The notes below the pieces were generated by a model. The model was not told the DNA's origin. It was given only the letters and a program-made list of their open reading frames with translations, and made no database searches. This document shows, in pieces, positions 34,168 through 45,930 of a stretch of DNA of 46,154 nucleotides; positions within the stretch are counted from its first letter, which is position 1, and every line of letters starts with the position of its first letter. This stretch comes from Clostridia bacterium (lineage in GTDB: Bacteria > Bacillota > Clostridia > Christensenellales > Aristaeellaceae). A program made the translations under genes and the position numbers. The stretch covers positions 1 to 46,154 of the forward strand of contig JAFXDB010000119.1 in assembly GCA_017516305.1 (NCBI GenBank), read 5' to 3'.

Positions 34168-36966
34168 ATGAAGCGGCTGCTCGCCCTCCTGCTGGCGGCG
34201 ATGTGCCTGTGCGGCGTTATGTCCGTCCAGGCGGAGGAGCCCGCAGCCCCCGTTCCCAATCCCGAAATTCCTGCGGAGTACAGGCTCGTGGCAGAAAACA
34301 GCCGCTTCAACCTGTATCTGCGCGAGGACACCGTTGCCATCATCGTGGAGAGCAAGGCCACCGGCAAGCTCCTCTGGTCCACCCTGCGCGATCCGGAGAA
34401 CCACAAGGCCTCCGGCAACTGGCCCAGCTTCTATCAGTCCGGCGTCATCCTGGAATACATTGAGGACCTCAAGTCCACCAATGGCCAGGCCAACCCGGTA
34501 AAGAACGATACGGAGATCACCTACGAATACACCGGCAACGGCTTCATCGCCCACATCAGCTACCGTGACATCGGCATCAGCCATGACATGGTGCTGGTGA
34601 TGGATGAGGCGGGCCTGCATGTGACCATCCCGCAGGATTCCTTCGTGGAGGTCAAGGAGCAGCCCTACGTCATCGTGATGAAGGATGGCGTGGAGACCCG
34701 CATCGACCTGAAGAAGTACGAGAAGACCAAAGAAGTGACCGAGTACGTCCTCGTTGCGGCGGACGGCGCCGAGTACGTCATCCCCGAGGGCGTTACCGTG
34801 ACCCCCAAGGGCAAGACGCAGATCAATGTGCCCGCCAGCGACGGTACGACCCAGGCGCTGCCCCTGGACGTGAAGTACATTGCCGTGACGGACGCGGCGG
34901 GGAACGAAGTGCTCGTGCCCGGCTACCGCGCGGTGGTGAAGACGGACAAGGCCAACGCAGGCGCTTACATCCTGGTGACGGACGGCGCGGAATACCCCCT
35001 GCCTGCGGAGCTGGTGACCCCCAAGAAGGACGGCACCATTATCGTGCTGTGTGCCGACGGCAAGACCAAGCTGACCCTGCCCCTGGATGCGGCGCTGGCC
35101 CCCACGCCTACGGTGACCGTGCTGGACAGCACCGGCGCGACCGTGCAGGTGGCTGTTGACGTGGCGGCCTCCTTCCGCACCAACAAGTACCTCACCGGCG
35201 CCAGCCTGAGCGGCGAAGCGCTGCGCATCCCTGTGGAATCCGTGGTGGAGATCATGGAGACCTCCTACACCGTGGCGGGCATCTATGTCTACCCCTTCCT
35301 CGGCTACAGCTATCTGGGCGAGGATGAGGGCTACATGATCATCCCCGATGGTCAGGGCGCCATCATCCGCCTGGAGAACAACGAGGGCCGCTACAAGAAC
35401 CCCTTCAGCCGTCAGGTCTACGGCGTGAACATCGGCGTGGACGGCGAGGTGCATTCCGCCACCGCCGTGGCGGTGGAGAATGTCATCATGCCCGTTTTCG
35501 GCATGGTGCACACCGCTGACCAGATCGGCTTCCTGGGCGTGGTGGAGGAGGGCGATTACGCCTGCACCATCATGGCCTACATGAACGGCAACACCGTTTC
35601 CAACTTCGACTGGACCTGCGCCAGGTTCACCTACCGCCTGGTGTACAACCAGCCCATGGGCATGAACGGCAGCGCTGCGGCCGGCACCGTGCCGACCCGC
35701 ACTCCCACTGCCCGCACGATGGACGTGAAGCTGCACTTCCTGCTGGAGGACGGCGAAAGCGCCAACTACGCCGGTCTGGCAGTGGCCTACCGGAATTACC
35801 TCATCGGCAAGGGCGCCTTTGCCAATGCCAGCCACCGTCCCTTCGACGTGCAGCTGGACTTCCTGGGCCTGGAGAGGGAAAACTACATCTTCGGCAAGAA
35901 GGATGTGGTGATGACCAGCTACGAGCAGGCGCTGGAGATCGTGCGTGAGCTGAAGGAAAACGGCGTCGGCGAGATGAGCGTGGTGCTGCGCGGCTGGCAG
36001 GCAGAGGGCCTGACCGGCGGCGTGCCCGTGCAGGGCTATGACCCGGCCCGCTCCCTGGGCGGCAAAAAGGGCGTCGAGGCGCTGCGTGAGTACTGTGAGG
36101 TTCAGGGCATCGACTTCGCCCTGGAGGTGGACGTGCTGTCCCTGAATGTGGACAATCACCCCGCCATGACCTACAGCGCGCTGAAGCAGATCACCTCCAA
36201 GACCTATGAGCGTCCCACCTTCGGCATGGTGTACAGCCGTCTGCAGTACCTGACGCCCACTGTGTCTGCCGAAAAGGCGGCTGCGGTGGTCAGCCAGATG
36301 GCGGACAGCGGCATCACGGGCGTTTCCTTCACCGGCGTCACCCAGCTGCTGGCGGACTACTACTACAAGGATACCTACCACGACGCCAGCGACATGGCGG
36401 AGATCTACATCGGCATCATGCAGAATGCCGGTGAAAATCTGACCGTTACCATGTCCAGCCCCAACGCGTACCTGTGGCCCTATGCGGATGTGCTCACCGA
36501 CCTGCCCATCGGCGGCTCTGACCACACCTACACGGACGCGGAGATCCCCTTCCTGGCCATCGCCCTGTCCGGCCAGATCCCCTATTACGCCGAGTACGTC
36601 AACTTCCAGGCCAACACCCACGAGTTCTTCCTGCACCTGATGGAGCAGGGCGCCCGTCCGGCCTTCCTGCTGACGTGGGAGGACCCGATCGAGCTGCAGA
36701 ACACCAACTCTGCCGGCATCTACTCCTCCCGTTACGAGCTGTACCGGGACATGATCGTCACCTGGTATAACGACCTGGCGCTGCTGCACGAGGCAGTAGG
36801 GGAGGGCGGCATGATCGTCAACCACGAGCGCCTGGGCGCCATGGTGCGCGTCACCTGGGACAACGGCACCCAGGTGTACCTCAACTTCGGCGACAAGGAA
36901 GCGACCTTTGAAGACGTGAGCCTGGGTAAACTTGAATGGAAGGTGGTGAGCGCGAATGGCAACTAA
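34168..36966 (+). CDS. DUF5696 exported protein
   Basis: A 932-residue protein with signal peptide MKRLLALLLAAMCLCGVMSVQAEE. The N-terminal part (RLVAENSRFNLYLREDTVAIIVESKATGKLLWST) and the C-terminal half (DFALEVDVLSLNVDNHP, YLWPYADVLTDLPIGGSDHTY) fit the DUF5696 family, whose C-terminal half looks like a glycosidase-type barrel; activity is unproven. Residues about 155-340 carry an insertion with two similar blocks (near 193 and 267, each ending in ...LPLD). ATG 34168 is two bases after the NHL-Yip1 stop, with AAGAAGG upstream. The next permease starts within its last codons. Confidence 0.78.
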   Translation: MKRLLALLLAAMCLCGVMSVQAEEPAAPVPNPEIPAEYRLVAENSRFNLYLREDTVAIIVESKATGKLLWSTLRDPENHKASGNWPSFYQSGVILEYIEDLKSTNGQANPVKNDTEITYEYTGNGFIAHISYRDIGISHDMVLVMDEAGLHVTIPQDSFVEVKEQPYVIVMKDGVETRIDLKKYEKTKEVTEYVLVAADGAEYVIPEGVTVTPKGKTQINVPASDGTTQALPLDVKYIAVTDAAGNEVLVPGYRAVVKTDKANAGAYILVTDGAEYPLPAELVTPKKDGTIIVLCADGKTKLTLPLDAALAPTPTVTVLDSTGATVQVAVDVAASFRTNKYLTGASLSGEALRIPVESVVEIMETSYTVAGIYVYPFLGYSYLGEDEGYMIIPDGQGAIIRLENNEGRYKNPFSRQVYGVNIGVDGEVHSATAVAVENVIMPVFGMVHTADQIGFLGVVEEGDYACTIMAYMNGNTVSNFDWTCARFTYRLVYNQPMGMNGSAAAGTVPTRTPTARTMDVKLHFLLEDGESANYAGLAVAYRNYLIGKGAFANASHRPFDVQLDFLGLERENYIFGKKDVVMTSYEQALEIVRELKENGVGEMSVVLRGWQAEGLTGGVPVQGYDPARSLGGKKGVEALREYCEVQGIDFALEVDVLSLNVDNHPAMTYSALKQITSKTYERPTFGMVYSRLQYLTPTVSAEKAAAVVSQMADSGITGVSFTGVTQLLADYYYKDTYHDASDMAEIYIGIMQNAGENLTVTMSSPNAYLWPYADVLTDLPIGGSDHTYTDAEIPFLAIALSGQIPYYAEYVNFQANTHEFFLHLMEQGARPAFLLTWEDPIELQNTNSAGIYSSRYELYRDMIVTWYNDLALLHEAVGEGGMIVNHERLGAMVRVTWDNGTQVYLNFGDKEATFEDVSLGKLEWKVVSANGN

Positions 36967-37885
36967 AGCCCCCAAGAATCCCCATGACAAGCACCCGCTG
37001 TCGAAGCGCGTCCTGCGTGAGTGGCTGCACGGCTACCTGTTCCTGCTGCCCTGGATCTTTGGCGTCAGCGTCTTCTTCGTCTACGCCATGGTGCGCTCGC
37101 TCATCTTCTCCTTCACGGATGTGCAGATCGGCGGCGAGGCTGGCCTGACCATCACGGCCCTGGCAAACCCCTGGCAGAATTACATCGACGTGTTCACCAC
37201 CGAGGTGAATTTCCCCATCACGCTGGGCTCCTTCGCCCTCTCTCTGGTGCTGCAGCTGCCCATCATCATCAGCTTCTCGCTGATCATCGCGCTCCTGCTC
37301 AACAGCAAGATCAAAGCCCGCGGCCTGTTCCGCATGATCTTCTTCCTGCCGGTCATCATTGCCACCGGCCCGGTGATGAACATGCTGACGGCCCAGGGCG
37401 TGGCGTCGGTTCCCATGATGGCGGACATGACGAGTCTGTTGGGCGCCCTGCCCCAGTTCCTGCTGGACCCGCTGACGGATCTGTTCAACAACCTCATCGT
37501 CATCCTGTGGAACGCGGGCATCCAGATCCTGATCTTCCTCTCCGGCCTGCAGAAAGTATCAAAGACCCTGTATGAGGCCGCGAAGATCGACGGCGCGTCC
37601 GGCTGGGAGTCCTTCTGGAAGATCACCCTGCCCATTGTGAAGCCCATGATCCTGCTCAACTCCATCTACACCGTGGTCACCCTGGCCACCGGCGGCACGA
37701 ATGAGATCATCGAGCTGATCTACACCGTGACCAACGCCCCCACCAAGGGCTATGAGTACGGCATGGCCATGAGCTGGATCTACACGCTCATCATCGGCGT
37801 CATCCTTGTCATCGTCTTCCTCCTGTTCAAGGAGAAGAGCGACAAGAAGGTCGTCTACGAGAAGCGCCGCGTAACGCTGCGATAA
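36956..37885 (+). CDS. Sugar ABC transporter permease (MalF/UgpA type), second pair
   Basis: A 309-residue permease. The first span is YLFLLPWIFGVSVFFVYAMVRSLIFSF and the EAA loop is EAAKIDGASGWESFWKITLPIVKP. The MTSLLGALPQFLLDPLTDLFNN stretch after the third span is longer than in the first-pair MalF-like permease. It overlaps the end of the DUF5696 gene by 11 bases and has AAGGTGGTGAG upstream. It is too different from the 30328 gene to be a recent duplicate. Confidence 0.92.
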   Translation: MATKAPKNPHDKHPLSKRVLREWLHGYLFLLPWIFGVSVFFVYAMVRSLIFSFTDVQIGGEAGLTITALANPWQNYIDVFTTEVNFPITLGSFALSLVLQLPIIISFSLIIALLLNSKIKARGLFRMIFFLPVIIATGPVMNMLTAQGVASVPMMADMTSLLGALPQFLLDPLTDLFNNLIVILWNAGIQILIFLSGLQKVSKTLYEAAKIDGASGWESFWKITLPIVKPMILLNSIYTVVTLATGGTNEIIELIYTVTNAPTKGYEYGMAMSWIYTLIIGVILVIVFLLFKEKSDKKVVYEKRRVTLR

Positions 37886-37900
37886 GGAGGAGAAAAGAAT

Positions 37901-38875
37901 ATGAAATTCAATCTGCCTCCCAAGGGCGCACGCAAGGACTACTTCAAGAAGGTCTTCTTCGGCAGCAACGAGAAGCGCGGCGTGGTCATGTCCATCGTGG
38001 TTTACGTGCTGCTGATCACCATCGCCTTCATTTATCTCTACCCGGTGCTGTACATGTTCTCCCGGTCGCTGATGTCCTCCAAGGACCTGCTGGATTCTTC
38101 TGCCAAGTGGATCCCCAGCAGCATCACCGGCCAGAATTACCGGGACGCCATCGCCACGCTGGATTACTGGAATTCCCTGTGGAAGAACGTGCAGATCGCG
38201 GTGATCCCGACCATCCTGCAGGTGTTTGTCTGCTCCATGGTCGGCTACGGCTTCGCCCGCTATAAGTTCCCGGGCAAGACGCTGTGGATGGGCATCCTGA
38301 TCCTCAGCTTCCTGCTGCCCAGCCAGACCATCGACATGCCCAACTACCTGCTGTTCCAGAACCTGAAGATGATGGACGGAAGCCTGAAGCCCTTCATATT
38401 CCTGGCAGCCGTGGGTCAGGGCTTCAAGAGCACCCTGTGCATCCTCATCTTCTTCAACTTCCATCGCCAGGTGCCGCAGAGCCTGATCGAGGCGGCGGAG
38501 ATCGACGGTGCAGACCATTTCAAGGCCTACTTCCAGATCGCCATCCCGCTGTCCATGGCGGCCATCGTGTGCGTGACGCTGTTCTCCCTGGTGTGGTACT
38601 GGAACGAGACCTACCTCGTCCGCACCTACCTGGGCTATGGCCACACCCGCGCCAAGGGCCTGACCACGCTGATGATCGAGCTGCAGAAGTTCGAGGACAG
38701 CTACAATGTCACCTTCGACGCCCGTGCGTCCTCCGTCACCTCCACCAACAAGCTCAACGACGCCATCAAGATGGCTGGCACCATGCTGTCCATCGCGCCG
38801 CTGCTGCTGCTGTACCTGGTGCTGCAGAAGCAGTTCGTCGAGTCCGTTGACCGTGCCGGTATCACGGGCGAGTAA
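37901..38875 (+). CDS. Sugar ABC transporter permease (MalG/UgpE type), second pair
   Basis: A 324-residue permease with six spans (YVLLITIAFIYLYPVLYMFSRSLM first). The EAA loop is EAAEIDGADHFKAYFQIAIPLSMA. A soluble insertion, KFEDSYNVTFDARASSVTSTNKLNDAIK, precedes the last span and is longer than usual. AAGGAGGAGAAAA precedes the ATG. It ends the operon, before an inverted repeat and the promoter of the second binding-protein gene. Confidence 0.92.
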   Translation: MKFNLPPKGARKDYFKKVFFGSNEKRGVVMSIVVYVLLITIAFIYLYPVLYMFSRSLMSSKDLLDSSAKWIPSSITGQNYRDAIATLDYWNSLWKNVQIAVIPTILQVFVCSMVGYGFARYKFPGKTLWMGILILSFLLPSQTIDMPNYLLFQNLKMMDGSLKPFIFLAAVGQGFKSTLCILIFFNFHRQVPQSLIEAAEIDGADHFKAYFQIAIPLSMAAIVCVTLFSLVWYWNETYLVRTYLGYGHTRAKGLTTLMIELQKFEDSYNVTFDARASSVTSTNKLNDAIKMAGTMLSIAPLLLLYLVLQKQFVESVDRAGITGE

Positions 38876-38887
38876 GCAAAGACACAA

Positions 38888-38943
38888 TGACCAGAAAATT
38901 GAAGAAGACACCACGGATGGCATTTTCGGAAATTTTCTGGTCA
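38888..38943. repeat. 13-bp perfect inverted repeat after the permease operon
   Basis: TGACCAGAAAATT (38888-38900) and AATTTTCTGGTCA (38931-38943) enclose 30 bases. It starts 12 bases after the permease stop and ends 16 bases before the next -35. It may be an mRNA 3' hairpin or an operator; there is no T run. Confidence 0.6.
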
Positions 38944-38959
38944 AAATGTGCTGTTTGGC

Positions 38960-38988
38960 TTGCATAATGCATGTGATTATGCTATAAT
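38960..38988 (+). promoter_or_regulatory. Promoter of the coiled-coil binding-protein gene
   Basis: -35 TTGCAT (38960-38965), a 17-base spacer and -10 TATAAT (38983-38988). The leader to ATG 39066 is about 70 bases. Confidence 0.78.
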
Positions 38989-39065
38989 GACTGCACGCAT
39001 TGAAACCCCTTTCATCTGAATCAAAGCCGGAATGGCTTATGATTAATAACAAAGGAGGAATCCCC

Positions 39066-40850
39066 ATGAACAAGAAGATTTGGATCGTTCTTGCTGCTGT
39101 GGCCGTCGTCGTTGCGATCGTTTTCGGCGTGCTGTTTGCTGGCAAGAATGGCGAAGTCGCCGATCTTCAGGCTCAGATCGACACCCTGACCGAGAAGGTG
39201 TCCGGTCTGAACGCTCAGATCGAAGCTGCCCCCGACGCTGCTGCTCTGCAGGCTCAGATCGACAGCCTGACTGCTGACCTGGCTGCTGCCAATGCCGCGC
39301 TGGCTGCTGCTCCTGACGCTGCTGCCCTGCAGGCTCAGATCGACAGCCTGACTGCTGACCTGGCTGCTGCCAACGACGCTCTGGCTGCCGCTCAGGCTGA
39401 GATCGAAGCGCTGACCACCCCCGTGGTTCCTGAGGAGCCTGTGGTTCCCGAGGAGCCCGTGGTTCCCGAGGAGCCTGTTGCTCCTGTGGAGCCCAGCGCC
39501 TTCAACATGCCCGAGATGAACACCACCGATCCCATCACCCTGACCTTCATGACCTGGGACGACTTTGAGCTGACGCAGGCTCTGGCTGACCAGTTCATGG
39601 AGAAGTATCCCAACATCACCGTTGAGATCATCCAGACCACCACGGCCGACTGCACCGCGCAGCTGACCAACATGGCCGCCGAGGGCAACCTGCCTGACGT
39701 GTTCTTCTGGCTGGACCTGGATCCCCTCCTGGCCAACCCCTACATGATGGACATCACCGAGTACATCGAGAACGACGAGGAAGCGCAGACCCTGCTGTAC
39801 CCCTCCCTCCGCCGCGTGGGCTATGTGGACGGCAAGCGCTGCTACTTCATGGCCGGTGAGAACCTGCCCGCCATCATCTACCTGGACAAGGCCGTGTTCG
39901 ACAAGCTGAACAAGGAGCTGCCCGGCCAGGATTGGACCTGGGAAGAGATGATGAGCCTGATCGAGAACGATCTGACCGATCCCTCTCAGGGCATCTGGGC
40001 CTACAACTTCTTCATGGGCCCCGTCACCCTGGGCCCCATCGCCCTGACTGACAACGTCACCGGCGAATTCGGCTGGGACGGCGAGAGCTACAACTTCGGC
40101 TCCGGCTGGGTTGAGATGGTTGAGTTCCAGACTGAAATGGCCCGTCAGGGCAAGCAGGCCATCAACGGCTCCGAGGAGTACCTCGCGGTCGTGCCGGACG
40201 ACATGTGGGCTGGCGAGGCTGGCCACGTTGCCATCCAGATGGACGCCTACTGGACCATGAACAACATCTACACCCAGGCTGCCGCTCTGGAGCGTGGCCT
40301 GCAGATGGTGCCCTACAATGCCCCCCTGGGTGCTGAGACCGTCAACGGCGGCCAGTTCTCCTGGCTGGACATGGTTTCCATCTCCTCCACCTGTGAGTAT
40401 CCCCGTGAGGCCTACGAGCTGATGAAGTTCCTGACCTGGGGCAAGGAGGGCTGGATGGCCCGCGCCGAGCTGTACCCCGTCATCACCAACGCCAATGGCG
40501 ACATCCTGTACCGTCTGCCCGGCTCCCTGCCCATGATCCAGGACGAGGAAGTCAACGCTGCCATGGCCGCTATCATGCCTGACCTGGGCTACTGGAACGA
40601 CTGGGATGGCTTCTTCGCCAACATCTGCAACCCCGTCACCTTCGGTGGCCGCACCATCCCCGGCTTCAACGCCTTCGTCAATGACTACTACCACAACTCC
40701 GACTTCAACGGCGTGGTTGGCATTGAGGGCGCTATCCGCGAGAACGCCATCGATCCCTACGACTACATCGACACCCTGGACGCCAAGGGCCGCGAGTACT
40801 ACGACGCGACCATGGCCGCCTTCTATGCGGTGTATGGTGTCGCTGAGTAA
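39066..40850 (+). CDS. Sugar ABC solute-binding protein on a coiled-coil stalk
   Basis: A 594-residue protein held in the membrane by residues 5-25 (IWIVLAAVAVVVAIVFGVLF), with no lipobox. Residues 30-118 are an alanine-rich coiled coil with a 27-residue unit repeated in tandem (residues 55-81 and 82-108, one difference). Residues 119-143 are a Pro-Glu linker of the form (VVPEEP)3. From about residue 155 comes an SBP-1 domain (LTFMTWDDFELTQALADQFMEKYPN, NLPDVFFWLDLDPLL, PREAYELMKFLTWG). AAAGGAGG precedes the ATG. It has its own promoter and terminator, which fits higher expression than the permeases. It probably serves the second permease pair upstream. Confidence 0.85.
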   Translation: MNKKIWIVLAAVAVVVAIVFGVLFAGKNGEVADLQAQIDTLTEKVSGLNAQIEAAPDAAALQAQIDSLTADLAAANAALAAAPDAAALQAQIDSLTADLAAANDALAAAQAEIEALTTPVVPEEPVVPEEPVVPEEPVAPVEPSAFNMPEMNTTDPITLTFMTWDDFELTQALADQFMEKYPNITVEIIQTTTADCTAQLTNMAAEGNLPDVFFWLDLDPLLANPYMMDITEYIENDEEAQTLLYPSLRRVGYVDGKRCYFMAGENLPAIIYLDKAVFDKLNKELPGQDWTWEEMMSLIENDLTDPSQGIWAYNFFMGPVTLGPIALTDNVTGEFGWDGESYNFGSGWVEMVEFQTEMARQGKQAINGSEEYLAVVPDDMWAGEAGHVAIQMDAYWTMNNIYTQAAALERGLQMVPYNAPLGAETVNGGQFSWLDMVSISSTCEYPREAYELMKFLTWGKEGWMARAELYPVITNANGDILYRLPGSLPMIQDEEVNAAMAAIMPDLGYWNDWDGFFANICNPVTFGGRTIPGFNAFVNDYYHNSDFNGVVGIEGAIRENAIDPYDYIDTLDAKGREYYDATMAAFYAVYGVAE

Positions 40851-40870
40851 TCAGTAAGCTTTGATCCCCT

Positions 40871-40899
40871 GGGGGAGCGGTTCGCCGCTCTCCCTTTTT
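40871..40899 (+). terminator. Intrinsic terminator with a TTCG loop
   Basis: GGGGGAGCGG (40871-40880), TTCG, CCGCTCTCCC (40885-40894), then five T. One mismatch in the stem. It closes the binding-protein gene. Confidence 0.85.
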
Positions 40900-40920
40900 C
40901 TGCGCGGGAGCGGAAACGGC

Positions 40921-40948
40921 TTGCAATTCACCATATGTATGGTATAAT
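40921..40948 (+). promoter_or_regulatory. Promoter of the secreted GH51 gene with a palindrome in the spacer
   Basis: -35 TTGCAA (40921-40926), a 16-base spacer and -10 TATAAT (40943-40948). The spacer holds CCATATGTATGG (40931-40942), arms CCATA and TATGG, a possible operator. Confidence 0.7.
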
Positions 40949-40980
40949 AAAGGCAAGCAAAATGCGAAAGGATGAAACAA

Positions 40981-44491
<3,511 letters not shown>

Positions 44492-44506
44492 TTCCCTGCA
44501 AACCCT

Positions 44507-44549
44507 GAGCCGCGCTGTGCAAGAAATGAGCATAACGCGGCTCGTTTTG
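44507..44549 (+). terminator. Terminator after abfA
   Basis: GAGCCGCG (44507-44514) pairs with CGCGGCTC (44536-44543) across a 21-base loop, followed by GTTTTGC. Confidence 0.65.
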
Positions 44550-44559
44550 CGTGGCTGCC

Positions 44560-44580
44560 TTGTATACAATGTGGTAAAAT
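44560..44580 (+). promoter_or_regulatory. Candidate operator and -10 ahead of the GH10 xylanase
   Basis: A perfect 10-bp palindrome TTGTATACAA (44560-44569) lies before TAAAAT (44575-44580); a TACAAT at 44565-44570 could also serve as -10. No good -35 is seen, so an activator may be needed. Confidence 0.4.
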
Positions 44581-44617
44581 GAAGAAAATCGACCCGGATA
44601 CACAAGGAGGATGCACG

Positions 44618-45841
44618 ATGAAGAAGATGATTTCGCTGACCCTGGCGCTGCTGCTGGGGATGACAGGCCTGACGGCCTTTGCGGCAGAGCCCGGCCTGCG
44701 GGATTACCAGCCCCTGAAGGAGCTGTCCGCACAGCATGGGTTCCTCATGGGTGCGCCGCTGAGCTACAATCAGCTGGCTGACGCGGTGTACTTGATGACC
44801 ATCCGGCATCACTTTGACACCATCACCTGCACGAATGAGATGAAGGCATACTCCCTGCTGGATCTGCAGGCGACGCAGGCGGCGGGAGACGGCATGCCCC
44901 GCATGAACTTCACCCAGGCGGACAAGATGGTGGAGTTTGCGATGAAGAACGGCATGCGCGTCCGCGGCCATGTGCTGGTGTGGGATGCGTACATGACGCA
45001 GTGGTTCTTCCATGAGGATTTCGACGTCAGCAAGCCCATTGCCGACCGCGAGACCCTGCTGGCCCGCATGCAGTACTACATCGAGACCGTCGTCACCCAC
45101 TTTGAGGAGAAGTATCCCGGCGTGGTCTACTGCTGGGACGTGGTGAACGAAGCCGTGGGCGACAACGCCAGCGAGTGGGCCGTGGGCGACGCGCGCCATG
45201 TGCGCACGATGCGCTCCGGCAGCATCAACCCCTTCTATGAGTACGTCGGCCCGGACTATGTGGAGTACGCCTTCCTCTTTGCGGCGGATACGGTGGAGAA
45301 GCTGGGCGCGGACATCGGCCTGTTCTACAACGATTACAACATGTTCTTCTCCGGCAAGCGTGAGGCGGCCATTGAGCTGGTTAAGAGCATCAATTCCTTT
45401 GCCACGGACGCGGAGGGCAACCCGCGGCAGCTGTGCACCGGCATCGGCATGCAGGGCTACATCGGCGGCTACGGCACCCAGAGCGGCTGCATGCAGGAGA
45501 ACCACCTGACCGATATCAAGAAGAGCATCCAGATGTTCCACGACGAGCTGGGCATTCAGGTGCAGCTGACGGAAATGGCCGTGCGCAACTACGACGAGGC
45601 GCTCGTGGAGGAACATGCGGCCTTCTATCAGCGGCTGTTCAAGGTGTTCAAGAGCATCAACCGCGGCCAGGAGGAGCCCATCCTGACCAGCGTGGCCATC
45701 TGGGGCCTGGTGGACATCCCCTATGAGCCAAAGTCCAGCTACAACTACAAGATGAACGGCACCCACGGCGGCCTTTTCGGTTACCGCTGTACGGTGAAGC
45801 CCGCCTTCCTGCTGGTTCATGAGGAACTGGGGCTGGAATGA
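44618..45841 (+). CDS. Secreted endo-1,4-beta-xylanase, GH10
   Basis: A 407-residue exported enzyme with signal peptide MKKMISLTLALLLGMTGLTAFAAE. One GH10 barrel, no extra module. Substrate-side landmarks FDTITCTNEMK and RGHVLVWD are intact, the acid/base is Glu178 in CWDVVNEAV and the nucleophile is Glu319 in QLTEMAVRN, where TELDI is more usual. The +1/+2 side ends in WGLVDIPYEP. The ATG at 44618 has AAGGAGG 7 bases upstream. It cuts the xylan backbone so that arabinose-bearing pieces can be taken in. Confidence 0.94.
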   Translation: MKKMISLTLALLLGMTGLTAFAAEPGLRDYQPLKELSAQHGFLMGAPLSYNQLADAVYLMTIRHHFDTITCTNEMKAYSLLDLQATQAAGDGMPRMNFTQADKMVEFAMKNGMRVRGHVLVWDAYMTQWFFHEDFDVSKPIADRETLLARMQYYIETVVTHFEEKYPGVVYCWDVVNEAVGDNASEWAVGDARHVRTMRSGSINPFYEYVGPDYVEYAFLFAADTVEKLGADIGLFYNDYNMFFSGKREAAIELVKSINSFATDAEGNPRQLCTGIGMQGYIGGYGTQSGCMQENHLTDIKKSIQMFHDELGIQVQLTEMAVRNYDEALVEEHAAFYQRLFKVFKSINRGQEEPILTSVAIWGLVDIPYEPKSSYNYKMNGTHGGLFGYRCTVKPAFLLVHEELGLE

Positions 45842-45858
45842 TCCTGTGACATGAAAAG

Positions 45859-45900
45859 ACCCGTCAGCATCTGTCGGATGACAGTTGCTGACGGGTTTTG
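45859..45900 (+). terminator. Terminator of the GH10 gene
   Basis: ACCCGTCAGC (45859-45868) pairs with GCTGACGGGT (45887-45896), followed by TTTG. The loop holds a smaller CTGTCGGATGACAG hairpin. Confidence 0.75.
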
Positions 45901-45930
45901 AAGTGCAAAAAAGCGAAATAGCGGAAAAAG

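Noticed and set aside
34153..36990. 945-codon open frame on the minus strand
   Set aside because: Shadow of the DUF5696 gene for the same reasons; no domain or ribosome binding site.
30328..38875. Recent duplication of one permease pair
   Set aside because: The two pairs differ in length, EAA loops and insertions; they are old paralogues or separate acquisitions rather than a fresh tandem copy.
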